NCBI RefSeq assembly: GCF_014839805.1 | Contig: NC_051142.1 | Span: 18,384,589-18,448,588, forward strand | Length of the DNA stretch: 64,000 nucleotides | Reading direction: 5' to 3' | DNA from: Manduca sexta | Taxonomy: Eukaryota > Arthropoda > Insecta > Lepidoptera > Sphingidae | Shown: one piece after another, positions 11,247 to 21,294 of the stretch | Numbering within the stretch: the stretch's first letter is position 1 | How the letters are laid out: each line of letters opens with the position of its first letter | Notes under the pieces: model-generated | Told to the model about the DNA's origin: nothing | Seen by the model: the letters and a program-made list of their open reading frames with translations, nothing else | The model's database searches: none | Program-made: the position numbers and the translations under genes

Positions 11247-11440
11247 CACGACAAAGTGACCCCACTGTGCTTGACGGTAAGTGGAATGGTCCAATTGAAT
11301 ATCGACTGACGAGAGATTATCCCTCGATAGTCAACACAATTATGCCGGCCTGTTGGAACCGGGTATACACTGACTGATCCCGGAACACGACACTTACCTG
11401 GGCCTTCGCTATCCAGTCGGATATAAAATATATCCGTGCC
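11247..11440 (-). repeat. Family B repeat, near full length
   Basis: Reads ACAAAGTGACCCCACTGTGC, GTCAACACAATTATGCCGGC, CTGTTGGAACCGGGTATACA and GGATATAAAATATATCC, the full reversed order of family B. Confidence 0.7.
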
Positions 11441-11446
11441 TAGTAA

Positions 11447-11500
11447 ATTGCTCCGTACTTAGCTAAGTATCGTTTGTGAATACGGGCTTCAGTACATCAA
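11447..11500 (+). repeat. Short direct repeat, copy 2 (partner at 10973)
   Basis: Starts TTGCTCCGTACTTAGCTAAG and continues GTGAATACGGGCTTCAG. It begins a few bases after the family B copy ends. Confidence 0.6.
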
Positions 11501-13159
11501 ATGACGCACTGGCAAGTTCGCCGACCTTCTTTAAAATGATTACACATTAAACACTCGTATATTATTGCATTTCAAATTACCTTTTATTATAGTCTAAACG
11601 TGATTTAAACTAGTTTTTTACTGAAATTATCTTTTTTACCTATGACTTAACGTTGCGGTTTGCGTTAATAATGGGCCAAAAAAAACATGCAAGACTGCTA
11701 GCTCATTTCGACATGGTATTTAATCTGAATTTGAATTACTGGTACGCACCATAAAACGAGGATAGAGTATTCAATTCAAACACGCATAATACAGAATAAA
11801 AAAATGGGAAGAATATTTTAGTTAGATGCTGTTAAAAAAATCTTAAAAGTCTGTTGAATATCGTCATATGAAATCTTAAAATACCCGAAGCATTATTTAT
11901 AATTTATATGCATGTTAATTAACCCCCAAATTGTTTTAAGGATAATGCTTTGGCCATATCAACAATTGATTCGGTGCTTTATCAAATGTCTTATACTTAA
12001 CAAGTTTGTTAAAATAATTTTCAGTTCAACAATAGTATCATACGTGAAAACTAAATATTAAGGCCTCCGACCAAAAAGCCTTGAACATTCCCTGCTTACA
12101 TTGACGGCAGATGAATTAAGGCGGGAAAAGACAGAGATTTAAGAAAACCTTTTTGAAAATTTTAAACTACCAAGACATTCCTTATCAAATTATCTATCTA
12201 ACATTGTTGATTGCAAATAAAAATGTTGAGTACTTTAGGAGGCGATGCACGTAATCAACAACTTTAGTAGCATTTTCATTATAAAATTAATGAAACAATA
12301 TCCACATTATAAAAAATTATAAGCAATGAAATATTATAAATCAATAAAACATAACAAACAAAGATAACATAGAAATATGGAAGTAAAATCTATACGTATT
12401 AAAAATGCTTTTTAAATATATAATCAGCGCCCCGTCTTGCTGAGGGTACTGAAACACATTGCCGCTACTTTGTGACATGTGTCCCACGCAACAAGTTGAC
12501 GCATTACTATCAACATATCCGTTTGACCTTTGAAAAGAACCTGTTACATACTAGACTACAATCTTAACCGTTTTTTAAACCATTGACGCAGTTAAATAAC
12601 CAATTACAGCAATTCGATATGTGTACAAGACAATAAATCATATTTTTTCACTTCATGTCAGCGTTATTTCGCGCGCGCATAAAAATTAATTAATGATGTC
12701 GGAATGGTTTATGGTTTTTGCGAAAAGTCTAAACGAGTAAATAATTTTTTGTGTCTATATAATTCGAGCTCATTGGAAAAAAATGCTAAGTTATTAAATA
12801 TTATTAGTGCAGGTTCCACCCGCGTTGAAGCTTTGACGATAAAATAGATATTAAGCAAAGAATTTAAGAAATTATTATGCAAAGATTTGCTTTAATTATG
12901 TCAAAGACTTAATTCATTTAGCGGCTTAGTTTCAACTTTCATATACATATCCAATGATTTATTAAAAAATATATTTAAAGATATCTTCTATAAACACAAA
13001 TAGTATCAGTTTTGACAAGTATTTAAAAATTATCGTACAAAATATTTTAATCTATAAGAAAGTAGGGAATACAATGATTAATAGTATGATCATTCTTATT
13101 CATCTGGCACAAGATAAATAATATATCATTCCACACTTTCATAATATATTAAAGCATGT
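11501..13159. other. No gene seen, 1.66 kb
   Basis: Very AT-rich with many homopolymer runs. No exon, RNA gene or repeat recognised on either strand. Confidence 0.4.
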
Positions 13160-13169
13160 TTTTTTATAC

Positions 13170-13412
13170 GGGGTTGGAAATGTGTCCCCACTGCACCTGA
13201 TGGTAAGTGAAGTGGGGTCCGATAGAATGTCAATTGACGAGAAATGATTACCCCTCGACAGCCGACACAATTATGCCGGCCTGTTGGAACCGGATATACA
13301 CAGGCTGATCCTGCAACGCGACACACTTACAAGAGCCACTATGACGGGTTTCACGGTGGTCGTTAACCAGGCGGATATAAAATATATCCTACCACCAACA
13401 AAAATCTTTTAT
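13170..13412 (-). repeat. Family B repeat, full length
   Basis: Complete reversed order: TCCCCACTGCACCTGATGGT, GACACAATTATGCCGGCC, TGTTGGAACCGGATATACAC, GGCGGATATAAAATATATCC and CTACCACCAACA. Good reference copy for the family. Confidence 0.75.
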
Positions 13413-13717
13413 CTCTTAATAAAAACAAAATCAACTTCATAATGGACATTTTGTACGAATCCCAAAAGTATTTCCTACAACATGTAAAAAAAATTTACAA
13501 ATTTGAATGCACGTGTCGTTCCACGAGTTACAATTAAACAATTATCCATGTCGATTCAAACATACATAAATATTTTTTTTGCACACAAATGGACAAAGAA
13601 TGGTTAATTAAAAAAGTTAGTATATTAATGTAAAAAATAATTACATGTATCTACATAAAAAAAATCGTGATTATCATTTTCTAAATTCTCCAAAAGTAGC
13701 CTGTATGTATTATTCCT

Positions 13718-13765
13718 TTGTAACCGACTTCAAACAAGGACGGGGTTCTCAATTCGAATGGTCAA
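13718..13765 (+). repeat. Short repeat with AACCGACTTCAAA motif
   Basis: TTTGTAACCGACTTCAAACA followed by GGTTCTCAATTCG; a related piece at 58620-58655 reads TAACCGACTTCAAAAATAGA then GGTTATCATCC. Widespread motif in lepidopteran repeats, class unknown. Confidence 0.4.
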
Positions 13766-13917
13766 TTTTATTGTAACCAGTGTATAGAAAATGTTAAATT
13801 TAATTCTTGGTTTTAGTGGATTTTGAAGACAGTATAATTTTTTGTTAAGAGTTTTTAAACTTATATATGTCGTCATCGAGTTGATTTTTTAAATGGAACG
13901 CCAATGTCATCTTATGG

Positions 13918-13925
13918 CATTCGAC
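13918..13925. repeat. 8-bp target-site duplication, left copy
   Basis: CATTCGAC directly precedes the left inverted terminus at 13926. The identical octamer is at 15517-15524, directly after the right terminus. Eight bases is the duplication length of P-element and hAT transposons. Confidence 0.75.
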
Positions 13926-13950
13926 CTCAGAACAAGAACAAGCATAGAAG
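13926..13950. repeat. Terminal inverted repeat, left
   Basis: 25 bp starting CTCAGAACAAGAACAAGC, exact reverse complement of 15492-15516. Similarity stops abruptly inward, as expected for a transposon end. Confidence 0.75.
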
Positions 13951-14149
13951 TAACATTATGACATTTGAGTGTACTCTGTCTATGACAGCGAGAAATTTAA
14001 TTGTGTTGCGATCTCTTCTGAGATCTTATCGATATCGATAGATGCTTTGTCTGTCGGCTATGGTAAATTCACAGACCTGCTAAAATAAACACTTTTCGGT
14101 CAGTCAACTACAAACCGTTGCAAAATGCTATTTTAGATAAAGGTTAAAA

Positions 14150-14560
14150 AGATATCAAAACCCTAATTTGGTATTCAAGTACCAAATGAGGTCTGGGTAC
14201 ATAAAATCACTCGTTAAGAAGCTGTTAAATTACAATAAACTATAGAACTACCGGCTCTCTTCGAGCTAAATTTTATCCAATTTTCATTTGCTATTTACAG
14301 CAGTTTCCATGCCTTCCGAAACGTCATTCACACAAAAATGGTTTAGCATTTAGATTATTAAGTTAAGAAAATCTTAGAAATTTCGGAAGGAATGGAAACC
14401 GCTGTAAATAACAAACAAGAAATCGGCCAGAATTTCGTCTAGGAGAAAGCCAGTACGCCTTCTGTTCTTTTCTGACTTTCTTAGCGATTAAAAGATACCC
14501 AAGAGGTGTGATTTGACAGAAGCTACTAAAATGGGACAATAAAATTAAAACACAGCGGTA
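14150..14560. repeat. Long imperfect inverted repeat (foldback)
   Basis: Two arms pair with a loop near 14323-14377. The best part is GCTATTTACAGCAGTTTCC and CCTTCCGAA on the left (14290-14320) against TTCGGAAGGAATGGAAACCG and CTGTAAATAAC on the right. Weaker matching runs outward through TCGTTAAGAAG / CTTAGCGA and ACCAAATGAG / GATTTGACAG. Could be a nested foldback element or part of the host transposon. Confidence 0.6.
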
Positions 14561-14587
14561 TCATTCATGTCACATATGTTTGATAAC

Positions 14588-15144
14588 TTATTTCAAAGTT
14601 AATAAAACTTTGTCGAAATGCATAGAGTAAACACGGTGCTGTTTTTTCCAATGCCAATTGGGACGAGCTATGGCAACGATCCATTTTTGCCTCATAGCAT
14701 CATCTGTGGGGAATCTGCAATGAAACACACTATGAAAATCAGACAGTTTCCTCAACCCCCAGCCTTCGCGCACGGTTTGCAAGTGGCTTTTACCACTTCA
14801 CCACCGTATATTGAAAGTAAAACGCAATTTATGCAAAATAGTCAACTACAATATACTAACATCTATGTTATCGACAGAATATGCAGAACAACACTATTGA
14901 ACACGACTACGTAAATTGATAAAAATGAAAAATACTTAATAATTACTGTATCGAATGGCCAACAGCAGATTATAATATGACTACAGCATAATAAAGATTA
15001 ATTAATAATACTTTTTGCACTTATGTACAGGGTTTAAGCAAATATATAAGGTTTTTTGTTTACTCACCGATGGAAGCTGATGATTTCAGTTTCATTTTCT
15101 TTACGACAAGAATGAGATTTACACCCCATAATAACGCAGGCCAT
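14588..15144 (-). pseudogene. THAP-domain reading frame, two exons, zinc site broken
   Basis: Minus strand. Exon 1 is 15144-15068: ATG at 15144, MACVIMGC...SFH, ending CATCG|GTGAGT. The intron 15067-14715 ends TTTCATTGCAG. Exon 2 is 14714-14588: completes the Arg codon (CG|A), then FPTDDAMRQKWIVAIARPNW, then a stop. Together they give about 67 residues matching the THAP C2-CH order: first Cys pair (CVIMGC), FHRFP, KWI, a W, then SMHF. THAP domains bind DNA through one zinc ion. Here the third ligand is Tyr (VYSMHF where VCSxHF is expected), and the protein stops soon after, without the rest of the THAP fold or any transposase. Intact splice sites and an open frame argue for fairly recent activity. 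It could be a dead gene or, speculatively, a short repressor-type product. Confidence 0.65.
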
Positions 15145-15491
15145 TGCTTGTTCGTAGGGCTATATTATACTTAAACAGCACTGTGTATTTATTTGAATTA
15201 ACAACAAAAATATTACAAAACATGCAGCCACTTTTGAAAAGCACGCGCTGAAGTATAACGTAACTAAATTGTGTGGGCGCGTTTGTGACATTGTTTTAAG
15301 GTTGGCAAGTTGGAACATTTGACATTTTATTTGCTTTTTAATTCGGCATCATAAAGAGGACCAAAGGTAACCATTTGATAATTTTAAAGTGTACGCAAGC
15401 CGACCTTAGCAACATAATATTTGTCTCGTTCTTTTCAACGGTTTTGGCCTATTTGAAAAAAAGGACAAGTATATGAGGGTAATTTAGATTC

Positions 15492-15516
15492 CTTCTATGC
15501 TTGTTCTTGTTCTGAG
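15492..15516. repeat. Terminal inverted repeat, right
   Basis: 25-bp exact reverse complement of the left terminus, followed directly by CATTCGAC. Confidence 0.75.
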
Positions 15517-15524
15517 CATTCGAC
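15517..15524. repeat. 8-bp target-site duplication, right copy
   Basis: CATTCGAC, identical to 13918-13925. Confidence 0.75.
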
Positions 15525-15886
15525 AGAATCTTCGTTACACAGCGCAATGAAGATGTCAGACGACATCAAGAAGGCCGAAAAGCTAGCAGTCAAAGAGAAT
15601 GACAAGCCTATGAAAAATTAGCAATTCAGTTGGTTTTAGATCAATGATCGAATATTATTATTGGAGACTAGTGCTGTGGGTGCGTGGAGACTGTCTCGCG
15701 TTCCGTAGTAGTTTGTGTTGTTGGAATTACAATTGCATTGGGACAAAAACTACAACTACTAAAATCTGACTTCGGTTATTGTGATCCGACATATCCCCAC
15801 ATACGCCCACGATACTTAGTAGTAACAAGATATGGAAGACGATAACGAGCATACACCTAGCCTACCGTTATATATTTATTGTTACA

Positions 15887-16941
15887 CTAGCTGACCCGGC
15901 AGACTTCATACTACCTCATGGATAAATAAAAGACCTAATCTTTTGTATAAAATGATTTTAAAACAAACAAATCGAATCCGTATTTAATAAAAAAAGCATT
16001 TATTGAATAAATAATTTAGCCTATCTCCTACATTGTCACTCACTAAAGAACGCAATTCTGACATAGCAATACGACTATTTTCTTGATCTGTCTGTCTCTG
16101 GTCATCAGTGCGGTTAGCACGTGAGGTAGCTCTTCGCACATTTGATTGACTACGACGACCTAAGTCAGGTCGTCTTCTCCCTCGGCATCGTAAATTGTAA
16201 TTAATCAAAGTGAGAAAATTTCCCGCTCATTTAGCAGTAAAGTGTCACTATCACAAAAAGAGCACATTACTTGGAATGTCACTATCACAAAGGATCACCA
16301 AAGTAAAGAAAGTTCTCGCGCACGTAACCACAAAGATAGATATAATATCGTAATAATACTTTTTCCGTGCTCTGAAATGCGACAGGATGGATTGACATAT
16401 TAGTTGGTTGTCAAATCTAATGTCAAATATTATGATTGCGTTCAGAAATTTAACTTAAGATTCATAATTTAATTTGTGACAAAACTTAAGATTTATCTTT
16501 CGATTTCTATATAGTCTTATTAAAAAATAATCGGACAGATTAACAACTGAAGTTAGCTAAAATTGAGTTTCTCGAAGCCGACCACTATTTATGTACTATG
16601 TATTTTGAGACTATGCAATTTTGTCGCGTTCGCGATTCACTTTCACTTTTGTTGAGTTTCAGAACGCGATATTAGATCCTCCAACGCGCACGCGAATTTG
16701 AACTTTATGCAGCGGTAATAAATTACAAATTGACTCTACGTATTAGTTAGAAAACGTTTGTATGGGAAATAGAAAAATGCTGTTTTGAGGATTTTCCCGG
16801 CAATTATTCGAATTTTTCTCACCTTTTAAATCTTCCCTAGACCTCCACGAATAATTCAAGACCAAGATAAGATAAATCCGTTCAGCCGTTCTCGAGTTTT
16901 AGCGAGACTAACGAACAGCAATTGATTTTTATATATATAGA
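15887..16941 (-). mobile_element. Non-autonomous Helitron-type element, 1055 bp
   Basis: On the minus strand it begins A|TCTATATATATAAAAATC at 16941 and ends GGGTCAGCTAG|T at 15887. 5' TC, 3' CTAG and insertion between A and T are the Helitron hallmarks. Shorter relatives are 22242-22440, 55921-56203 and 63439-63799. A short minus-strand frame (15984-16208) is rich in RR, RANRTDDQRQ-type text, which resembles the arginine-rich leader I know from insect Helitron ORFs; no Rep or helicase is present. I do not see a strong 3' hairpin in this copy, which weakens the call. Confidence 0.6.
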
Positions 16942-16949
16942 TAGATTAG

Positions 16950-17025
16950 ATCAGTAGTAGAGGAGAACCGTGCTCAACAGTGGAACAGTATATAATACGG
17001 GGCTGATATTATTATTATCTATTAT
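16950..17025 (+). mobile_element. SINE family D, 3' end fragment
   Basis: CAGTAGTAGAGGAGAACCGT, GCTCAACAGTGGAACAGTAT and GGGGCTGATATTATTATTAT are the family D tail. It starts 8 bases after the Helitron-type element ends. Confidence 0.6.
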
Positions 17026-17394
17026 AGAAAAAATATGTTGTAAATACACCTAAGCCCTAATTGAACTACGTCAAAGCTTTACATCTAAAGCCTATGACGC
17101 ACATTACTATTGACATTTCTTGGAAAAACTAACACAAATTTAATATATTATTATTATTATATAAAAAAAATATAGTATTATTGATGTATACTTTACTTTT
17201 ATACAAATTGTACTTATTAGCTAATTTTAGTAATCTCCTTTTAAGCATATAGAATGCCTGTGCTAGGAGACTGCGCCTTCTATACAAATTTTCCATAATT
17301 AGTAAAAATATAGTCGTGTTATGTTTGTATGTGAAGTATGCATTCGTGTGTGGCGGGCTTCGTGCGTATGTATCTTTACGAGCGATAGGTGTAA

Positions 17395-17455
17395 TCGATG
17401 GATTCGAACCGTAATCCTCTCCACGCTCTATGTTCGCTTCTAAACCAAGTAGAGT
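17395..17455 (-). repeat. tRNA-like fragment, probably a SINE head
   Basis: The plus strand has GATTCGAACCGTAATCC, the reverse complement of a B box, with plausible arm sequence after it. No clean cloverleaf can be drawn, so this is not called a tRNA gene. Confidence 0.3.
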
Positions 17456-17822
17456 TTTTTGTCTTCATAACATTACAAAAAAAATGATATATAGCCTAGT
17501 GTGGGAAATTCCCTGGTTTAATGTTTGAAAACTTCCTGTATAGTTAAAAAAATCGGTATAATCATGTTTAGCATATAAAATGGTTTTTTACACGTTTATA
17601 TTATGGCACAGTAAAATAACTAGTTGTGACCTGGTAAAAAAAAACAAATTATTAACCAATGAGATATTGCGTCCCTCTACGATGGATTGCCGGCTTGCCT
17701 TAGTGTGTACACTGAGATTTCGGAGCAAGTTTCTGAAGTAGGAACGAGCATCTGTGATAGGCTTTTCACAATGTGTGATAATATCAACAACTTACGCTAA
17801 AAATTACCTTATTTACATTAAA

Positions 17823-18123
17823 CTAGTGTTTGCGCGCGGCTTCGCCCGCGTGAAGGAGTTTTCCAGGATAAAAGTCCCACTATATATTTTCCCGGGATAG
17901 TAGACTATAACCTTCCCAGAGTCTTAAACTATCTCCATACCAAATTTGGTTTTGTTATACCACGTCTTATGTCCGTCCCGTTCCCATGGAAACTGGATAA
18001 AAAGTATTCTATGTCCGTCTCCTGGTTCTAAGCTACCTCTCCACCAATTTTCAGGCAAATTGGTTCAGCCGTTCTTGAGTTATAAATAGTGTAACTAACA
18101 CAACTTTCTTTTATATATATAGA
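17823..18123 (-). mobile_element. Short Helitron-type element, 301 bp
   Basis: Minus strand: A|TCTATATATATAAAAGAAAG at 18123, ending with a GC-rich hairpin (CGCGGGCGAAGCCGCG) followed by CAAACACTAG|T at 17823. TC start, 3' hairpin about ten bases before CTAG and A/T insertion site all fit a Helitron. No coding capacity. The same hairpin recurs at 19344. Confidence 0.65.
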
Positions 18124-18295
18124 TTAAAATTGATGTTGTCAGAGGCTTCGTCCTTCCACTAGAATAATCCCTTAATAATTTTATCGGTCTAAAACGGTAT
18201 TTGTACGACGCTACTATCTACTTTAAAAACTGATAAAAAAATCAGATATCCCACGGGAGCCAATTACCGGGACAAGAAATGTGTGTTAATTCAGA

Positions 18296-18365
18296 ACTTG
18301 GTCTATCCATGTGGCAAATTTCATACAAATCCGTTCAGCCGTTATTTTATACAGCGATTTTCGGC
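18296..18365 (+). repeat. Helitron-type 5' region fragment
   Basis: GGCAAATTTCATACAAATCC then GTTCAGCCGTTATTT is the shared inner segment of the family at 17823-18123; the termini are missing. Confidence 0.35.
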
Positions 18366-18704
18366 AATCAGCTCATCATACTGCAGCCTGGAAAAATACT
18401 AGACCAGAAGGAACTTATAAAAGATAAAAGTCACACACGGAACGGGGCCTCGAGGATTTTCCCAAATATTAACAAACAATCACAACACGCGTCATTTATG
18501 TAAATCTAATTACTGTTAAATCTTGGCGTCTAAACATTTCCTAGAACCGGTATAACGTGACACACGCTTAATCAGATTCACCATAACTTACGCTGACAAC
18601 TCATTAAAAAAGACCGACAAACATTATACATTAATGTTATTAAACTGATCATGTTTAAAATTAGAATATCAATACAGTGGCTCTTCATCAACAATACTTT
18701 AACG

Positions 18705-19126
18705 AGATGCGCGAGTCGCAGATACTGAGCCAGTAGACTCTGGTACATGGAGGGTGTGGGGAAGGACACGATAGCTGCCGGTCTCACAACAGTGGACGCG
18801 TGATTCACAGACAGTGAGGTAGCAGACCCTGGCACTGAACGGGACGGTGTGAGACAAGACTCGAGAGCTGTTGATCTTACGACAGTGGACGCGCAAGTCA
18901 CAGACTGTAATGGAGTGGATCCGGACAATAGACGGGAGGGTCTTAGAGACCACAAGAAACCTGCCGGTCTCATAACAGTGGACGTGCGTGTCACTGACAG
19001 CGAGGCAGCAGACATTGGTACTGGACGGGACAGTGCGAGAGAGGACAAAAGAACTGCTTATCTCACGACAACGAACGCGCGAGTCACAGACTGTAAAGGA
19101 GCGGACCCTGGCATTGGACAGGAATT
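18705..19126. repeat. 93-bp tandem repeat, about 4.5 diverged units, open on both strands
   Basis: The marker ACAGTGGACG recurs at 18791, 18884, 18977 and (changed to ACGAACG) 19070, exactly 93 bases apart each time; an earlier, shorter step of 89 bases lies to the left. Because 93 is a multiple of three, frames stay open through the array: plus strand 18849-19160 (unit core VDxxVTDxxxxD) and minus strand 18578-19048 (unit core STVVRPxA). Units differ at many positions, yet the spacing is conserved. No splice sites or start context decide a coding strand. I do not recognise either peptide. It could be an old satellite fragment or a repeat-rich exon. Confidence 0.65.
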
Positions 19127-19343
19127 TAAAGACTTTATTATTCGTAAAATTTATTTATAGAGATTTTAGAGCCATATTTGGCTGGCAGTTGGTTGACGAA
19201 AATAAACTAAACATGCTCTCTACCGAAACGAAGTCTTGCAGTGTATTTAGTATGTTAAATATATGTAGATCTATGAGTTATAACCTACATGCGATATCGA
19301 ATCTCTCATAAATCTTTTTAAAATATATATTACTTTGTATATA

Positions 19344-19575
19344 CTAGGTTTTTCCCGCGGCTTCGCCCGCGAGATAAAGTTTTTCCGGGCTACAGTTTTC
19401 CGTTATAAAAGTCCCGCTTTATATTTTCCCGGAATAAAAAGTTACCTATGTTCTTCCCAGGGTCTTAAACTATATCCATAACAAATTTTATCTACATCCG
19501 TTGGGTAGTTTTTGAGTTTAACGCGTTCAGACAGGCAGACAGACGCGGCGGGGGATTTTTTTAGAACTTTTTATA
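19344..19575 (-). mobile_element. Short Helitron-type element, 5' end unclear
   Basis: The minus-strand 3' end has the hairpin CGCGGGCGAAGCCGCGGG, then AAAAACCTAG|T at 19344. Inner sequence (TCCCGCTTTATATTTTCCC, GGGTCTTAAACTAT) matches 17823-18123. The 5' end near 19575 lacks a clear TC. Confidence 0.55.
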
Positions 19576-19579
19576 AGAA

Positions 19580-19851
19580 CTATTCCGTCATACTTAATTG
19601 TTGCATAACTTTAACCGTTTACGCACCGCATACAACGGAAGCTATCAAAAGATATAAATTTTCCCCGCTTTTGCAACATTTTTCATTACCGCTCTTATTG
19701 GCCATAGCGTGATGATATATAGCCTATAGCCTTCCTCGATAAACGGGCTATTCAACATTAAAGAATTTGTCAATTCGCATCAGTAGTTCCTGAGATTAGC
19801 ACGTTCAAACAAAAAAACACACTCTTCAGCTTTATATAATAGTATACATAG
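19580..19851 (-). mobile_element. Helitron-like short element
   Basis: Reverse-complement relative of 5203-5395. The minus strand begins near TCTATGTATACTATTATATA, then GCTGAAGAGTGTGTT, ACGTGCTAATCTCAGGAAC and GAGGAAGGCTATAGGC. It adjoins the previous element. Confidence 0.45.
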
Positions 19852-20124
19852 ATTGGCCATTTTATATAATACATTGCAACGTTGAAGTTAATAACCAATT
19901 AATAAAGATAATTTACACATAGATAATAATCAACAAGGCAAAGTAGATCGTGATCTATAGATCAATGATAAACGTCAAAGCAATCTTCATACTTGATTGT
20001 GTTCAAAGCATTAATTAAACGCTTCACACTTGTTACGTAAACATTGCATGTTATTTATGTCATTATTACGTACGTAAACTATATTGTACAGCCTGATATT
20101 CGAAGAGTCCGCCGGCGTAGGTGC

Positions 20125-20375
20125 ATATCACCGCTTTGTCAATTTCTGCCGCCAAGCAGCAGTAGTCGCTGTTGTGTTTCAGTTTAAAAGACATTGGAGC
20201 CAGTGTAACTACTGGACATAATAAGACTTAACATCTCATGTCTCAGGATGGCGAATGCAGTGGACTACTGACCAATACTTTGTAATTCAAGGAGTTGGAT
20301 GGTTTTCTACTGTTTATGGGCGGTCGTATCGTTTACCATCAGGCGAACAGCAAGCTAGTCTCATCATTCAAAGCA
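20125..20375 (-). repeat. Family A repeat
   Basis: TCAATTTCTGCCGCCAAGCA, TTAACATCTCATGTCTCAGG, TACTGTTTATGGGCGGTCGT and ACCATCAGGCGAACAGCAAG: reversed family A order. Confidence 0.65.
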
Positions 20376-20583
20376 ATAAAAAAAATATCATCGAAAATAT
20401 TTCTGAGAGTTTCTTAAAGTTTCCACGTAATGATTTTGGATGTGTGGCCTTTCAATCGATTGTGATATAATTTATATTTCGTCAGAATAGAGCCACAATA
20501 TCGTCAATTACAGATTTTTTTGTCTACAAAAGCCTTTGAACATTACGAAGCTGGCATGAATGAAATCATATATCAGATCGTAA

Positions 20584-20750
20584 TTTGGGTTTTTCTGCTC
20601 AGTATCAGCTCGGAGTCTGGAATTTGTGGAATATGGCGGTAGGCTCGCCCCTATCTCATGGGACGGAATACACTTGGCGAAAAGTGGGTGCCCTGGTTTC
20701 CTCTCTGCATAGCCTTTCGGGGATAAATGCGTGATATGTGTGTGCAATTT
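20584..20750 (+). mobile_element. SINE family E, 5'-truncated
   Basis: GGGTTTTTCTGCTCAGTATC, GGAGTCTGGAATTTGTG, TTGGCGAAAAGTGGGTGCCC and TTTCGGGGATAAATGCGTGA, ending TGTGTGTGC. The tRNA-like head is absent. Open frames across it are repeat artefacts. Confidence 0.7.
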
Positions 20751-21294
20751 GCCCAGTCCTTTTTATGCGTACAAAATATAAAGCCCATGACCATATAAGT
20801 AGTAAAAATCCTACCACTGCCGAAAGCGCTAATAAATCGACGGATAGGCCTAAGTGAGTCAGAAGTATGACATATTATTTTCTTCCACGAAGCCGGTTTG
20901 CCGAAACTTTACGGAATTAACGTTGTGGTGTTTATTTTGTAATCTGACATTGGGGTTGCCCAAACTTAATTTAGGTGTTATTAACAATGACGTCAAAGTT
21001 GTGACGTTCAAATTAGTCGTGTATTTTTATGTTAAACCGAAAATATGTTGACCATAAAACATTTAGATTCCGTGTTTTTTTTCTCTCGAAAAGCGGTTTC
21101 CAGACCAATTTAAAATGCCTCTAATATTAACATAATTTAATTTGATTTAGAGCTGCTTATTTCTAAATCGTTTTATGTTCTACACAGATCTACACAGTTA
21201 TAGGGGAACGATGACGTGACTTAGAAGAGTTCCTTTTTTATTTGTTACTGAGGGTTCGTTACCCAAGATGATTTTTAACGAGAACGACAAAACT

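Larger units (their letters stand above)
13926..15516 (-). mobile_element. Truncated P-element-superfamily-like DNA transposon with a THAP gene
   Basis: Bounded by perfect 25-bp terminal inverted repeats (13926-13950 and 15492-15516, beginning CTCAGAACAAGAACAAGC) and an exact 8-bp duplication CATTCGAC outside them. Inside, on the minus strand and near the right end, is a two-exon THAP reading frame (14588-15144). P-element transposases start with a THAP DNA-binding domain followed by a coiled coil, a GTP-binding domain and the catalytic domain; here only the THAP part exists, and 1.6 kb is too short for a full transposase. An imperfect foldback (about 14150-14560) fills the middle. hAT elements also make 8-bp duplications, but THAP plus 8 bp favours P. 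Seen: ends, duplication, exons. Inferred: superfamily. Confidence 0.7.

Noticed and set aside
14618..14914. 98-codon plus-strand frame
   Set aside because: It is the antisense of the THAP exon 2, which explains the sequence better and has matching splice sites.
13926..15516. hAT element as an alternative class
   Set aside because: The 8-bp duplication would fit hAT too, but a THAP domain at the transposase start and the lack of typical hAT termini favour the P superfamily. Not fully excluded.
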